This document shows positions 33,382 to 46,207 of a DNA stretch of 64,000 nt, in pieces (within the stretch, counting starts at the first letter, position 1; each line of letters opens with the position of its first letter). Location: the NCBI GenBank assembly GCA_021397835.1, contig JAJFZO010000230.1, forward strand, positions 6,380,001-6,444,000, in the 5' to 3' direction. The DNA comes from Moringa oleifera. Its lineage: Eukaryota; Streptophyta; Magnoliopsida; Brassicales; Moringaceae. Under the pieces are notes generated by a model. That model was not told the DNA's origin. It saw nothing but the letters and a program-made list of their open reading frames with translations, and searched no databases. The position numbers were made by a program, and so were the translations under genes.

Positions 33382-35479
33382 ATCCTTTTGTATATATTCC
33401 TAATCGATCCATTTTCAATTTTGATTACACTTTTCCTAATGCTTTTAACGATTTCATGCAAAATTTGTTAGAAACAGAGTATCTGTACCTCCCAAACAGA
33501 TAAAATTTAACTCTAAATTAATAGAACAATATTATATCCGTTGACATCACAAATAATAAATTTATTATCCAAAAATAAATTAATAATATATATATTATAT
33601 AAGAACATGTATATACTAATTAAGAATCTTAAAACGAATTCGCAAAACCCTTAATTTTCATAATCGAACATCATTTCCTTGATCTTGTCCGCTCAATTAA
33701 AATCACTTCTCATGCCATTGATTTTCTTCATGATTTATAAAAGGGAACTACTTATCTTGCCAATTATTTGTTCACTCACCTTCTAAAATAATGCATTATA
33801 TCTATAATCAGATGCCAATCTTGATTTTTTCAACCCGTGTTAATTAGTCATATATTCAAAGCTTGGCCCGTAAATCTTACTTAGGATGGGTTACCCCCAT
33901 GGAAAACGTATCTAATATATATACATATAAAGAGAATGACTATATCAAATTGAAATTTTATGATACAAAATATTATTCATCAATATATATCATATTTTAC
34001 TAACCCAAAAAAAAAAAGAACTTTCACTATAGCTATCTATGATATACATTGACAAATTTTTTGGTCATCAATAATTATTATTATATATATAGTGACAGAC
34101 TAAGCAAAAATTATAATGAATAGTGTATATACTTTCATATTTTAATTATTAATAAAAATAGTGCAAATAAATAACAATTATTATACATTTAATTATCATA
34201 TTATATTAATTTTAGATACGTTTTGATTAAATAGTTACGGGTCATTTAATGTGAAGAAGAAATTTTGTGGCCACATGCGATTCATGCCCTAATATTCTTC
34301 TTTAAAATAGACAAAACGAAGTTTCGAGAAAATTCAAACAATTTAACTAAAGTCCAAGTCAACGATATTTGTCCCTTGTTTTATTAGCCATAGTTATGAA
34401 TAATCTATGGTCCCATGTAGAATGCGATTGTTGTCTATTTAATTGAGTTTTAAATGTTGACTTTATTATATTATTTTTTCAATCATATTTTATAAAAAAA
34501 TATAGATTTTTAAAAATTAAATTATTTGTATTTTTTGCCAAAGACTTTTAATTTGATTTCAATTAGATGTTTGACTTTATTAATGATTATAAAAAATTAA
34601 AAATCTTATCGTAGCTAAAATATCTTTAAAATAATTTAAATAAATTCAAAATTTTATTTTAAGTAAAACTTTCAATTTTAATTTTAAAAACTACAAGATT
34701 TTAATCGATAAATAAGAGTAATTTAAAATTTTTCATATTTATTTAAATATACATTTATATTTATCAAATTTTATTATTTAAATCATTTAGTTATATTTCC
34801 TGTTTGTATCTTCAAGTCGTTACAAATCAACAATTAACTTGTCAAAACAATAAAAATTCACACTCAAATTTTACTATTTTTTTATTAAAAAATCTTTCAT
34901 GAATCAAAAATTAATTAACAGAAAAATCAGATTTTCAATTTTTTCTGCATCTTTTAATTCAATCACTAGTTTTTTTTCAACATAATTAATCAATTGCATA
35001 TGCAAATTTCAATATTAATTATAAATTAAAAGGTTAATTAGGTGGATATTAGATGAGCAATCATCGTGGGTCCCGTCTTAAGAATTGAGAAAAAAAGTAG
35101 TTAGAGCTGGTTTAAGGCAGTTTCCTTGGTAACAGAAATAAGCTTTACTACATCTTGACCCAAAAAAAATAAAAATTAAGGGACTGATTCGTACGACTTG
35201 TACGGAAGCATGCTATCTTTGTCTTCTTCTTGCAAAATTCTTATTCGACTGCGAACAAGACCACCACAATGCCATGGAGATAGTTTCCTTTGTTTTTCCT
35301 TTTTCCTTTTTATTTTCTTCGGTCAATTTATTTAAAGCTTCCAAGAAAAACTAGAGGATCATTTTAATCATCAAATTTACTTTTTATTTTATGACTTTGA
35401 TAAAGGTTATTAAAAATTTTGAATTATGTGTTATTTATTAAATTAATTTTAATTTATCAATTTAATTTTAATTCAAATA

Positions 35480-35770
35480 GTTATACAAAGTTATTGATGT
35501 TTTGTTGCTGAAATACTTAAAAGGATGATTGTGCACTCTATCTTGAATTTGTTTATTAATATTTTTAAAAATTATTTTTTTCGTAATTTTTAAAATTTAA
35601 ATAATATAAATTAAAATTATGTATTTTTAATTTAAAAAATCTTAATTTTTTTATAGTAGCTTGAATATTCATTGCAATATGTAAAAAATTTTAAGTTAAA
35701 ATTTGTTGTGCAAAATTTTAAATATGAATATTCTCAATTTTTGAAATAGAAATATATAAAAAAGATAAAA
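35480..35770 (+). repeat. AT-rich dispersed repeat, diverged copy
   Basis: It contains GAAATACTTAAAAGGATG, then a CTTGAATTTGTTTATTAAT block, then GTAGCTTGAATATTCATT and AAATTTTAAGTTAAAATTTG, in the order of the better copies at 2642-3090 and 60803-61200. The match was made by eye. Confidence 0.35.
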
Positions 35771-37486
35771 TAGATTTTATAATTTTTTTTGCTTACTTAG
35801 TAAGATTTTCAAAATTAAATGTAAATTAAAATAATTTATACGCACAACAAAATATGAGATGTCAAAATTTAAAGAAAATAAAAATAAATAGATTACAAAA
35901 TATAATTTTTAAGTGATTTAGTACTTCATGCCTACGTCCATGTCTTCAAGCAACTCGTTTAAAAATTTTATTGTAAGTTTTGATATTATAACACAAAATT
36001 AACTTCATAATGATGCTTAAAATTTGTCCCTTTTTTATGCGTCTATAAATTTTTATGCTTTGATTACTAAAGTCGAATTTTCATCAAAAGTAGTGTCAAA
36101 AAAATTGCACTTTTTTGTTTCTTCAAAGTATTATAGAGTTGACTTTGAACTAATTTGAAAAAAAAAAACGTCTCATAAAAATAATGTGTGATTAAATTTA
36201 AATTATAAAAATAAATTTATAATTAATGTAAAATTGATCCATCAATTTAGACCTTAAAAATGTGAGAATTTATGACTTTATAGTCATGCATGTAAGTTAA
36301 AAGACCAATATGCAATGCCTAAATGGAAAACAAGTGGTGAAGGACACTGGAAAAGGGATTGGTGCTAGAAGTATCAAAACCAAATTTCTGTCCCAAAGAA
36401 ATAAAACTAAGAAGACTAAAGAAATTGATTGACGGTAAAGTCCAAACATAATGTGAGCCTCGAGAAAAATCAACCAAAAGGAGTTTAATTATATGTATAT
36501 ATGTACTTATGTTTCAATTATAATATTTAATGTAATTTTAACAATTAATGTATAAATTTTAGTTTTACAAAAATTATAATAAAATATATTTTTTATAAAA
36601 TATTTACACATTATTTTAATCAAAATAATATTTTAAAGTTTTTGTTTTTCAATAATTCAATTTAAAAGTGTGCTAATATATATTTCATATTAATTTTTTA
36701 AAATCATAAAAATTTAACATACTTGAAAATAAAATCACTTTAATATTAATATATTTGTATAATATTTATTACCTCAATCTACGTGGCACCATAATTAGAA
36801 ATCAATTAAAAATAATTTCAAATGACATCAAATATGATTCAAATTAAAAGAATTGCGGATGTCAATATGTCTTAAGCTGTGCAAAGGAAAATATTTAATA
36901 TTAATTTTTGGACAAATATACCCCTACTGTTGGTAATTAAAAGGATAAGTTTTAAATAATTATTAAATTAATTGGAGCTCAAATCCGTACACGCAAAGTT
37001 GCCGTCTTTAGTTTTCAGAGGCGTAAAGGCAGCAAATTACGTGCTGAGGGAGCTGCCTTCTTCTTGGCTTTTGGAATATTAATACTATCACGCAAGCCGA
37101 GAATAGCTGAGTAAACACTCCGTAGGACTTTAGTTCCTCACATTGATTTCACCATCACAGATTACAACCCAACAAATCATATTTATTTTTATTGATTTTA
37201 AAAATAATTATATTAATTTTTAAAAATTATTATTTTTCTAATTTTTTATTAAAACACAAAATTTTTAAAATTATTTATATTTTAATCTAAATTTGATGCA
37301 TTAGTTAATTATATATATATTTAATTTGATTTAGATTAAATTTTAAGTCAAATTACTTTTAAAAATTAAAAATTAAACCAAATTAAAATGTTAAATATAT
37401 AATTTATTAATCCATATTTCAAAATGTAAAAATAAAAAAACATAATTTAAATTTTATTTTTATATTCATCTTTTATTATATTTAAA

Positions 37487-37697
37487 ATTATATAAATAAA
37501 TAAATAAATATATTGTATCCATATATTTTGTCTAATTTTTCAAATATCAGTATAAATTATTTTAATCCTAAATATCTGTTATTTTATTTTTTTTCAATTA
37601 TATAAATAAGTAGATATATTATATCCATATATTTTGTCTAATTTTTCGAATATCAGTATAAATTATTTTAATTCTAAATATCTTGTTATTTTATTTT
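37487..37697 (+). repeat. Tandem duplication, period about 106-110 bp
   Basis: Two adjacent units share a TATCCATATATTTTGTCTAA block, a CAGTATAAATTATTTTAAT block and a GTTATTTTATTTTT block, with only a few substitutions and a small indel in a TAAA run. The low divergence implies a recent duplication. No coding capacity was seen. Confidence 0.8.
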
Positions 37698-37912
37698 TGA
37701 CAAATGAATTTTATTGTTCTAAATATAAATCTTAAATAATATTTATTATCTCTAAATTTTAATAGCTATAAAACAATTTAATTTAATTTATAATAAATAT
37801 ATTAGATTTTATAGTGAAATAAGAATTTCTACAGTTTAGATTTCCATTCTCAATGCACATGGCAAGTTACCCACACCCTTCATTGGACGATCTAAATGTT
37901 GGGCGTACGGGA

Positions 37913-37918
37913 CACGTG
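37913..37918 (+). promoter_or_regulatory. G-box upstream of PMT10-type gene
   Basis: CACGTG within GACACGTGCG, about 190 bases upstream of the start codon, in the only GC-rich part of this spacer. G-boxes bind bZIP and bHLH factors (established knowledge). Use at this gene is inference. Confidence 0.45.
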
Positions 37919-38103
37919 CGTCCCCAAACGACACTGCAATGCTGTAAGTTCTCAGTTCTGTCTCTTTCCGTCGGATTAGCGCCCTGATCCTACCTTGTCC
38001 GGTCCTCCTTCCCTGCTCTGCGGTCACTGGTGCGTCTCAGTGAGACGAAACGCTGCCGTCTTAGTCCTCCGTTTTTCTGCTCCAGTTCCTTGCTTTAGAG
38101 ACC

Positions 38104-41100
38104 ATGAAGTCTCCAACATCCTCCACCGTAATTGATGTCTTAAAGACCCCAAAGTTCGTCAAGATTACGTCTTTTGCTCTTCTTGCTATCTCCGTCCTCT
38201 TCCTGGCCAACCGCTTTTCTTTCTCCTCTTCCTCCTTCTTCTCATTGCCTTACACCTCCTTCTCTTTCTCCTTCTCCCCCGTCGCAACCATCTCTCCCCC
38301 ACCGCCAGCTCCCCCGCCGGAGTTATCTTCGTTGCCTTCGCGCCAGAAGATACCTCCGCCGCCCCCACTATCTGTGGAACGGACGGGAATAATCGATCAG
38401 AATGGAGCCATGTCGGACAGGTTCGAGGTCGGGGAATTCGATCCGGATTCAATCGAAGAAAACAGGACTTCGAGGGGAAAAGAAGAGGAAAGAGAAGAAA
38501 TAGAGAGCGCGTACCGGAAGGTTAAGGTTCAGAGGTATAAAATGTGTGGAGAGAGCAAGACAGACTATATACCCTGTTTGGACAACGAGCAGGAGATCAG
38601 GATACTGAATGGTACAGAGAGAGGGGAGAAGTACGAGAGGCATTGCCCAAGGAAAGGCTTGGATTGCTTGTTGCCGCCCCCAAGTGGGTATCAGAAACCG
38701 ATTCCATGGCCACAGAGTCGAGACGAGGTGAACTTGTGTAACGAAATGTGTGAATTTGTTGCTGTTTATGTTTTCTTTTGAATCAAATCGATCTCCTATT
38801 CGGATGTGTTGGTTCAATTTGGAATTGTAAAGGATATTGATCTCCTGGGTTAAAATAGTTTATAGTGGGTTTCAAGTCATTTCCTTTTTACCAAGAACCT
38901 TAACATAAATGGCCAAGGTGTAGCATGTGGTATTAACTTGTTAACTTTGCTGCTTCTTCTTGAATAATGGTTCAATCTTGTAGACACATTGCTTCATATA
39001 TATTGATTATTAAAAAAAAAACTGTTTAACCCTGCTCAGACAGTGTAGGACTGTTCTACTGGCTTTAGCTAACAATGAGACTGAATAACAGGTATGGTAC
39101 AGTAATGTTCCTCATACTCGTCTGGTTGATGACAAAGGTGGGCAGAACTGGATAGCAATGAAGAATGATAAGTTCATTTTTCCTGGAGGTGGAACACAGT
39201 TTATTCATGGGGCAGATCAGTACTTGAATCAGATTTCACAGGTTGGGCCGCTCTTAAATTTCTCATTTTGACTTGTCTTCTATATGCTCAAAAATTGATT
39301 TTATCATCTCTTAGATTGAACTCGCAGATGGTTCCTGACATTGCATTTGGTCACCACACCCGAGTTGCCTTAGACATTGGTTGTGGAGTTGCGAGTTTTG
39401 GTGCCTTTTTGATGCAGCATAATGTGACTACTCTTTCCATAGCACCAAAAGATGTTCATGAGAACCAGATTCAATTTGCACTTGAACGTGGGGTGCCAGC
39501 CATGGTAGCCGTATTTGCTACTCACAGATTGTTGTACCCAAGCCAGGCTTTTGATCTGATTCATTGTTCAAGATGCAGAATTAATTGGACTCGTGATGGT
39601 AGATCAGTTTTATTTTTTTCTGGTTTTATTTTTTTAGCAGTAAGGAGTTTTTGCATTAGCATCCGGATGCGCTTAACAATACCTTGGCCTTTGGAATCTG
39701 ATAGCATACTTAAAGACTCATCCGGTGCATTCACTTGAAATTTCCAAATCAATTTTGAGTGCATATTTGTTTGATAACTCTGAGCTTGACACCCACTTTT
39801 TTTTTTTCCAATGTAGATGGAATTTTGCTCCTTGAGGCTAACAGGATGCTCAGGGCAGGAGGATACTTTGTATGGGCAGCACAGCCTGTATATAAACATG
39901 AAGAGAATATCCAAGAACAATGGAAAGGTAGCCTATCGTGTTAGTATCATAAGCTGGGTTTTCCTTAAGTTATTGTTAATTCTGAAATTTGCGGAATGTC
40001 TTTTGTTGAGTTCCACAATTTAGCAGAAGAATATCTTTCTCTGATTTGGTACCTGTTTCTACTACAGTCATATATTCTGTCTTATTATTTCTCTATGTTC
40101 ATCGTTTTCTTTTCAGAATTAAGTGATTCAAAAGCTGTAGAGATCTAAGCTTTTAACATGCTCAGATTTATAGTCCGCTTTATTCCTCACAGAAATGATT
40201 GACCTTACTACTCGCATTTGTTGGCAACTTGTGAAGAAAGAGGGATATATTGCTGTGTTTCAGAAGCCTTTAAACAATAGTTGCTATCTTAATCGTGAAA
40301 CTGGAGTGCAACCTTCGTTATGCAGGCAAGACGACGATCCAGAGAATGTTTGGTATGCCCTTCTTCAGACCTTTAAGTGCACTTGAGTTAAATGCCAAAA
40401 AATTGTGTAATCAAACCGAGTATATGTCTTACATTAAAGCTAAACCCTTCCTGATGAGGTTTTCCTCTTTTGGGGATTATGGCCCTTTAGGTATTTGGAT
40501 CAACTTGTAAGTTTCAAAATTCTATTTGGATCGTCAAACCTTCTTCTTCGTACTTCATCCATTCAAGTCATGGATTTTTGCTCTGCAGTAGATCTTTATT
40601 TGTTGATATGTTAGGACAAATTGACAAATCTGCACAGCAGCTGTAGCATTCATTAACTTGATTGACAATAATACAAACGTAAATTAATGCATAATTCCAG
40701 CAACTCCATGCTTTTCTACTCTTTCCTTGAGGTCCGATAAGAGCTTAATTATGCGCACCTAGCTAAGAAACATGATGTGTATAACATGAGTAATAACAAG
40801 TGTGATAGTTGTGATGCATTTGGCAGGTATGTTGGTTTGAAGCCATGTATCACTCGGTTACCTGAGAATGGTTATGGAGCTAATGTTACTGCATGGCCTG
40901 CACGCCTTCACTATCCACCAGACAGACTTCATAGCATAGAAATGGATGCCTACATGTCCAGAAAGGAAATCTTTAAAGCAGAATCAAAATATTGGAACGA
41001 AATAATTGACAGTTATATTCGTGCATTCCGCTGGAAAGAGTTTAACCTACGGAATGTCATGGACATGAGAGCTGGATTTGGAGGGTATCTTATTGACATA

Positions 41101-41918
41101 AGTTTGCAGTCTTTGCTACTCTTTTGCATCTTTGCAGCACTAACGACAAGAATTATACATTAATGGCAGGTTTGCAGCAGCACTGCATGATCTGCAGATT
41201 GATTGCTGGGTTATGAATGTTGTTCCTGTTGATGGATTCAATACCTTGCCTGTTATTTATGATCGCGGGCTTATAGGAGTCATGCATGACTGGTAGCGCA
41301 ATACACATTCCACTCTCTTGTCCAGATTTGCTTCGTTAACTTCATTTAGATAGCAGTTTTTAGCTTTTATTCTCCCTTCGTTTTTTATCATTGCATCACA
41401 ATCTCTACTGTTAAGATCTATTTAGTTGGTCCTTAGCTAGCGCCATGTTCCAACGATTGTTCTCTCATGTTCGTGCATAACTGGAATTTTCCAAAGGCTA
41501 TGATCTTGGTTTAGTTATGATTTTTAACATTTTTCTTACAGGTGTGAGCCATTTGACACTTACCCAAGAACATACGATCTATTGCATGCAGCAGGTCTCT
41601 TCTCTACTGAGCAGAAGAGGTACAAGTTCTCGAGCTTCTTATGTTGTTTCTTCTATCTATTTGTTTCACTATTTGAATTATCCTTCAAGACCAACTTCTG
41701 GTTTGTATTTGGAAAGCAGATGCAATTTCTCAACAATCATGGTTGAGATGGATCGCATGCTAAGGCCTGGGGGGCATGTTTATATACGCGACTCTTTATC
41801 TGTTATGGTTGAACTTCAAGAACTAGCAACTGCCATGGGATGGGTGGCTGCACTTCATGACACCAGCGAAGGTCCCCATTCAAGCCGGAAAATTTTGATC
41901 TGTGAGAAACGCATGTGA
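38104..41918 (+). CDS. PMT10: Probable Golgi methyltransferase PMT10
   Basis: Type II membrane protein of the DUF248 (QUA2/TSD2-like) family, putative SAM-dependent methyltransferases linked to pectin methylation in the Golgi (family knowledge; substrate not proven here). Nine exons: 38104-38727, 39092-39241, 39328-39598, 39817-39927, 40193-40352, 40827-41084, 41170-41292, 41542-41619, 41720-41918. They close exactly to 657 residues. A signal anchor lies near residues 20-40 ([19 protein letters not shown]), followed by a Pro/Ser-rich stem. The domain begins with the family motif [15 protein letters not shown]. The SAM-binding motif I is [16 protein letters not shown] at about 271-286, and [12 protein letters not shown] is present. 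A second half-domain has [16 protein letters not shown] and [12 protein letters not shown]. Length and the short N-terminus fit PMT10 better than PMT11, but the exact paralogue is uncertain. Confidence 0.9.
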
Positions 41919-42814
41919 CAAGCTTTTGATTTTGTTGAATCTGGGGAAAGGAAAGCCATCTCTGAGGTACTCTAAGTGGGATGATTTGGAGAATGCCTGA
42001 AATCTCATGAAGGGAGACATTATTACAGATTCTGTGTAGATTACTCTTGAATGGCACAATAACGGTGAATTCTTTAGCGAAATTTCTGTGGCATGATATT
42101 GTGGAAGATGAGTCTCATCGAAATTATAGAAAAGGAAGAAAATAGTTTTGTTGCAGAGTTTCTTAGGGAGGTTTTCATTCTTTTTTGAATATTTAAATGT
42201 ATCAGATGTAAGTTTAACGGTTGCTGAGGATAATTTGATTTCTTATTTTGAAGAAATAATGAAATAAGTACATCATATATGTTATGATATAAATTTATGT
42301 TTTTAGAATTAATATTTTTTATTGATCTAAACTATGATAAGTTTTTGTTAAGTTTATAATATACAATAATTTAATAAATTCATTGGTTCAAAATTTTTTA
42401 TTAACATTATAAATAATTAAAATATTTTTATAATTTTTTGTTAAAAAATTCAGCACAAAATTTAAATCAACAGATAATCTTAATTCATTCTCTTAAATCT
42501 CATTTATCCTCACTGGGTTCTATCTCATCAATTTCAAGAATTTGGCTTGAATGCTTTTGACAAAGAGTTTAACCAAATGAAAAGCCAAAGGGAAATTCAA
42601 CTGGAAGGCAGAGTCACTTGAAGAAAAAAAGATGCGTAGATTTGACATGGAGAATGGTATGCAATAATCTTAATATAATTTCATGAATTGGTTAGTAGCA
42701 TTAATAATACACATCACAATTTTATCCACACTTCGATTCAGCAGGCGATGCAAACTGATCAATAACTCAACACAAATGCTTCTATAATCAAGCTCATGAA
42801 GGAACTGTACTTGC
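41919..42814. other. Convergent 3' spacer
   Basis: About 900 bases between the stop codons of two converging genes. Both 3'UTRs must lie here. The middle, about 42270-42480, is AT-rich with no reading frame or recognised repeat. Confidence 0.6.
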
Positions 42815-45008
42815 CTATGGCTTCGATGATGACTCCTTGTGGGCTGCAGTATTGACCTGCTTGGAGAGATAGGCTTCATAAATTTCAACTACAAGCCGAG
42901 GATCCTTCTCCACGAGCTCCATATACTCCTCCCGTTTGGTAAGCTTGTCCATGTTGTCTGTGATCAGTGACAAAGCAGCATCAAGCAGTTGCTTTGCATT
43001 CTGCTGATGTGCAAAGGCATAGCTCACAAGACAATTGTCCCAGTTCAGTTTGGATACCAGGAACTTCTCACAGTAAGCCTTGAGGTGTTTCACCTGGTAT
43101 TTTTCAGCCAGGACTAGAAGATCATAGGCCATTTGCTCATCAAGGGATGCTTCAGCAGTGTAGAAGTAGTTGACAAAGGCAAGGAGCAGGTCTGGTGAAA
43201 CGTCGCTGATCTTTATGGTACCACTCCGGCTTTCTTCCATCTCATTCTCAAGCATTGCTTTGAACACTGGGGATCCACTTACCTGATCACAAATGAAAAC
43301 AATTTAACCTGAAACAAGAGATAGTTGACGAAGAACAAGACATGGAAAGCATAACAGGAAGTTAAAATCCAGTAAAAAGGATGAGAATTCCTTATCGAAC
43401 GAAAACAAAAGAATGAAAATTCTTTGCCACCAAAGTAAGGAGCTGAAACACATTAAGACTCCATGGATACCTCCATATTAGGTGTATGAATGACAGCATT
43501 AATTAATATTTAACTTTGTTTACTCAGCAGTTCTAACAAAGAGAAAAAGCTTGATCTAGGAGTACAATTAGACATTCAATGCCATGAAGACCACCCAGGT
43601 TATCAGAACAGCATGGGCAAACCTGCTGCTCTTCAATGTCCTCATTTGTATGATTATCCATTCATATCATTTTCAGAGATGCTGAATATTTGGGCCATTC
43701 AGCCTAGTGAAGCCCACTCTACACAGAACAGTAATTGTTAACAGAAGGAACTATGTCTAAGCTGTTTTTTAACCAGCAAGCCTAAATATTTTAGCCAGAT
43801 GGAAGATAACTATTTGCTCATGTAGTAAATGACTCATCATATGAAATCGAGTTTCTGCATTTCAACCTCAACTACAAGAACAGTTTCTAGTTGAATTCTT
43901 TTACCGAATGTTATATATTCTTAGCATCACTTATTACTGACCACGTCAATGAAGATCGATATTTGGTTCTTTTCAAAAGATATTTAGATGATCCAGCTCT
44001 CTCTTACCGGAAAAAGGACAGATTTTGCACCAATGGGTGGAATAAAGGCTTCACAGTACAGGAACTTCCATTATTTATCACATAGTAGGAATAGTTCTCA
44101 ACATGAATCACTTGTTCAGATCACCAAAATTACCAGGCTATCTTAACTTCAAAATCAACCCAATTAACAAGGGAACATATCAAACAGGTTATACAGTGAA
44201 CTGAACAATCAACTAGACATACAAAACCATGTCAATGAGTTTATTCAATAAGACCACCCCCTGCAGGCCTCATAGTTGCTTCTCACCCATGAAAGTGGGT
44301 GTGGGCTCGGTAGAGATTCGATCCCTGCTCTTGCTATGGAGAATAGGCTTTCCTCTGGTGATCCCACCGTAAAAGGAAAAGCTCACTTTATGAAATGGCT
44401 ATTCACTGATGAAAGAACAAATCAATAATAGATTTTTATACTACTCCCAACGCCTCTCAGCAAACCAACAAAACAATAAAACAAGCAAATCAGACAGATG
44501 GTGTTGGGTAGTCACCAGAAGAGCCTCATGAACCATTTTATCGAACTGATGATCCACCAGAGCAATCCCATATCAGTAACTTCTAACACATTTCAAAAGG
44601 AAATAAAACCAAACTATAACAAATAAAGCAAAGTAAACCAGACAGAAGCATACTAACCAAAACGGCCTTATGGGCCGGGACTGGGACGGGAGGTCCATCG
44701 AGGCCGGCATCGGAGGCGACCAAAACGACGTCAGTGAAGCAGGGTCCACTAGACCTGTTGTGGCAGTGATCAAGCGGCGACCAAAAACGCAAAAACGCCA
44801 CTTTGGCCTTGAGATCTTCGATCTCTCGCTTGAGCTCCTCTTCGGTCTCACTAGCCTCCTCGTAACACTCCTTGCAGGTGCCGGCGTCAGGTATGCCGTA
44901 CCTTTCCTTGCACGATATGCACCTCATCTTCTGGGAGTCATACTCGTAGTCGTAGTCGTAGTCGTACTCCTCCGGATCGTGAGGAGGCGGGTGGCGCTGG
45001 CGTCTCAT
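42815..45008 (-). CDS. BTB/POZ protein of the At4g08455 type
   Basis: Probable substrate adaptor for a cullin-3 ubiquitin ligase (inference from the BTB fold). Two exons, 45008-44658 and 43282-42815, join in phase 0 across a 1.4 kb intron and give 272 residues. An acidic Tyr/Asp repeat (DYDYDYEYD) near the N-terminus is encoded by a short repetitive run. It is followed by a zinc-ribbon-like C-X2-C-X11-C-X2-C at residues 30-48 and a short charged helix, EEELKREIEDLKAKVAFL, a likely coiled coil. The BTB domain spans about residues 85-190 and includes FTDVVLVASD, PAHKAVLVSGSPVFKAML and a helical tail. The intron begins right after AHKAVL, a conserved BTB position. Family members with the same ribbon plus BTB layout are known only as uncharacterised BTB proteins. 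Confidence 0.92.
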
Positions 45009-45888
45009 ACTTTCTGGGCTTCAGAGATGGAGAGGTCTGTCAAGTAAAAGAGGAAGATGGGTTTAGCAAATGACCAAAGAAGGAATTGTCTTGACCCTTA
45101 CCACTGGGAAGGAAGCAAATTATAAATTACTTTAGTTGTTGCCTTTTTTTTTTTTTTTCATTGCTTAGAGAAATTGGAATTTTATTTTACTTTATTTATT
45201 TTATTCTTTTTTTTATTTGAAATTTTTGTAACTTTAATGTGCAAATGGAAGATAGTCCCTTCTTAGGGGAAAAACATGGAAATTTTCTGTTAGTTAAGAG
45301 AAAATTGTCAAAATTAGCACCATGCTTTTTTTTTTAACAAAATAAACTATTTTTATTAATTATTTTTAGCACTTAAACATATTGTAAAAATAATGACACC
45401 TTTAAAATTAAATAAATTTAAAAACTAAAGTAATTTATTCAAATTTTGTTTTTCTCTTTGAGCTTTCCCTTCAAATTTTCTCTCTCTCTTCGATTTCTCT
45501 CCGTATTATTTTTTTCACTCTATCTCTTTATTTTTGTATCTAAGATCTACCGAGCTCAATTCAAAAAAAAATTCAATGGTACTCATTGATATTTTTTGAT
45601 TGATTCTCTTACATTGAGAAATAAGCATCGTAAACATTAAAAATAAAGCTCATGATTTTTGTAACACATTTCTTTTCAAAATCAAAGTGTTCAAATAGAT
45701 CAAGAGAGTATAGGCATACATTTAAACAATAATGTAGCTTAAAATTACGAAATTTTTTTTGTTTTAATAAAAATTATTACATATTTTTTATTTTATTATT
45801 TAAAATAAAGAATTATTTAATGACGATAAAATCATATAGTATTTTATAAAATTATATCTTAATTATTATATCATAGTATCAACATACA

Positions 45889-46207
45889 AATTATTGCTTC
45901 TTTTTTTAATTCGCTATTTTTTTTAGCAAATTATTAATTTTTTAGCAAATCATTACTTATTTCCTGGAATTTTTATTTATTTACTGAAATCATTACTTTT
46001 TTCATGAATTGTTACTTGTTTCCTGAAACATTTACTTATTTACTAAAATTATTACTTTTTTCATGAATTGTTACTTGTTTCCTGAAATCTTTACTTGTTT
46101 ATTGAAATTGCTACTTCTTTCATGAGTCGTTATTTTTTCACTTAAAATCTTAATTTTTTTCTACAAAATCGTTACTTCTTCTATGAAATCGTTATTTTTT
46201 CTCTACA
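45889..46207 (-). repeat. Minisatellite, about 20-bp unit with 60-bp higher order
   Basis: On the minus strand the DNA reads as about 15 imperfect units of roughly 20 bases, each starting GTAA and containing a TTTCA-like core (for example GTAATGATTTCAGTAAATAA). In the middle, three unit variants recur in a fixed order, giving a higher-order period of about 60 bases. The array directly abuts the C-terminal side of the hAT-like transposase remnant. Confidence 0.75.

Larger units (their letters stand above)
33382..38103. other. AT-rich intergenic spacer, 4.7 kb
   Basis: No gene was recognised. Most of the spacer is AT-rich with no coding capacity. It contains a diverged copy of the dispersed repeat at about 35480-35770, a tandem duplication at 37487-37697 and, near the right end, the promoter of the PMT10-type gene with a G-box. 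A possible further repeat copy at about 34560-34760 was too weak to call. Confidence 0.65.

Noticed and set aside
45889..46207. Regular 20-base repeats as a CRISPR-like array
   Set aside because: The units are contiguous and diverged with no unique spacers, and the host is a plant nuclear genome. It is a minisatellite.
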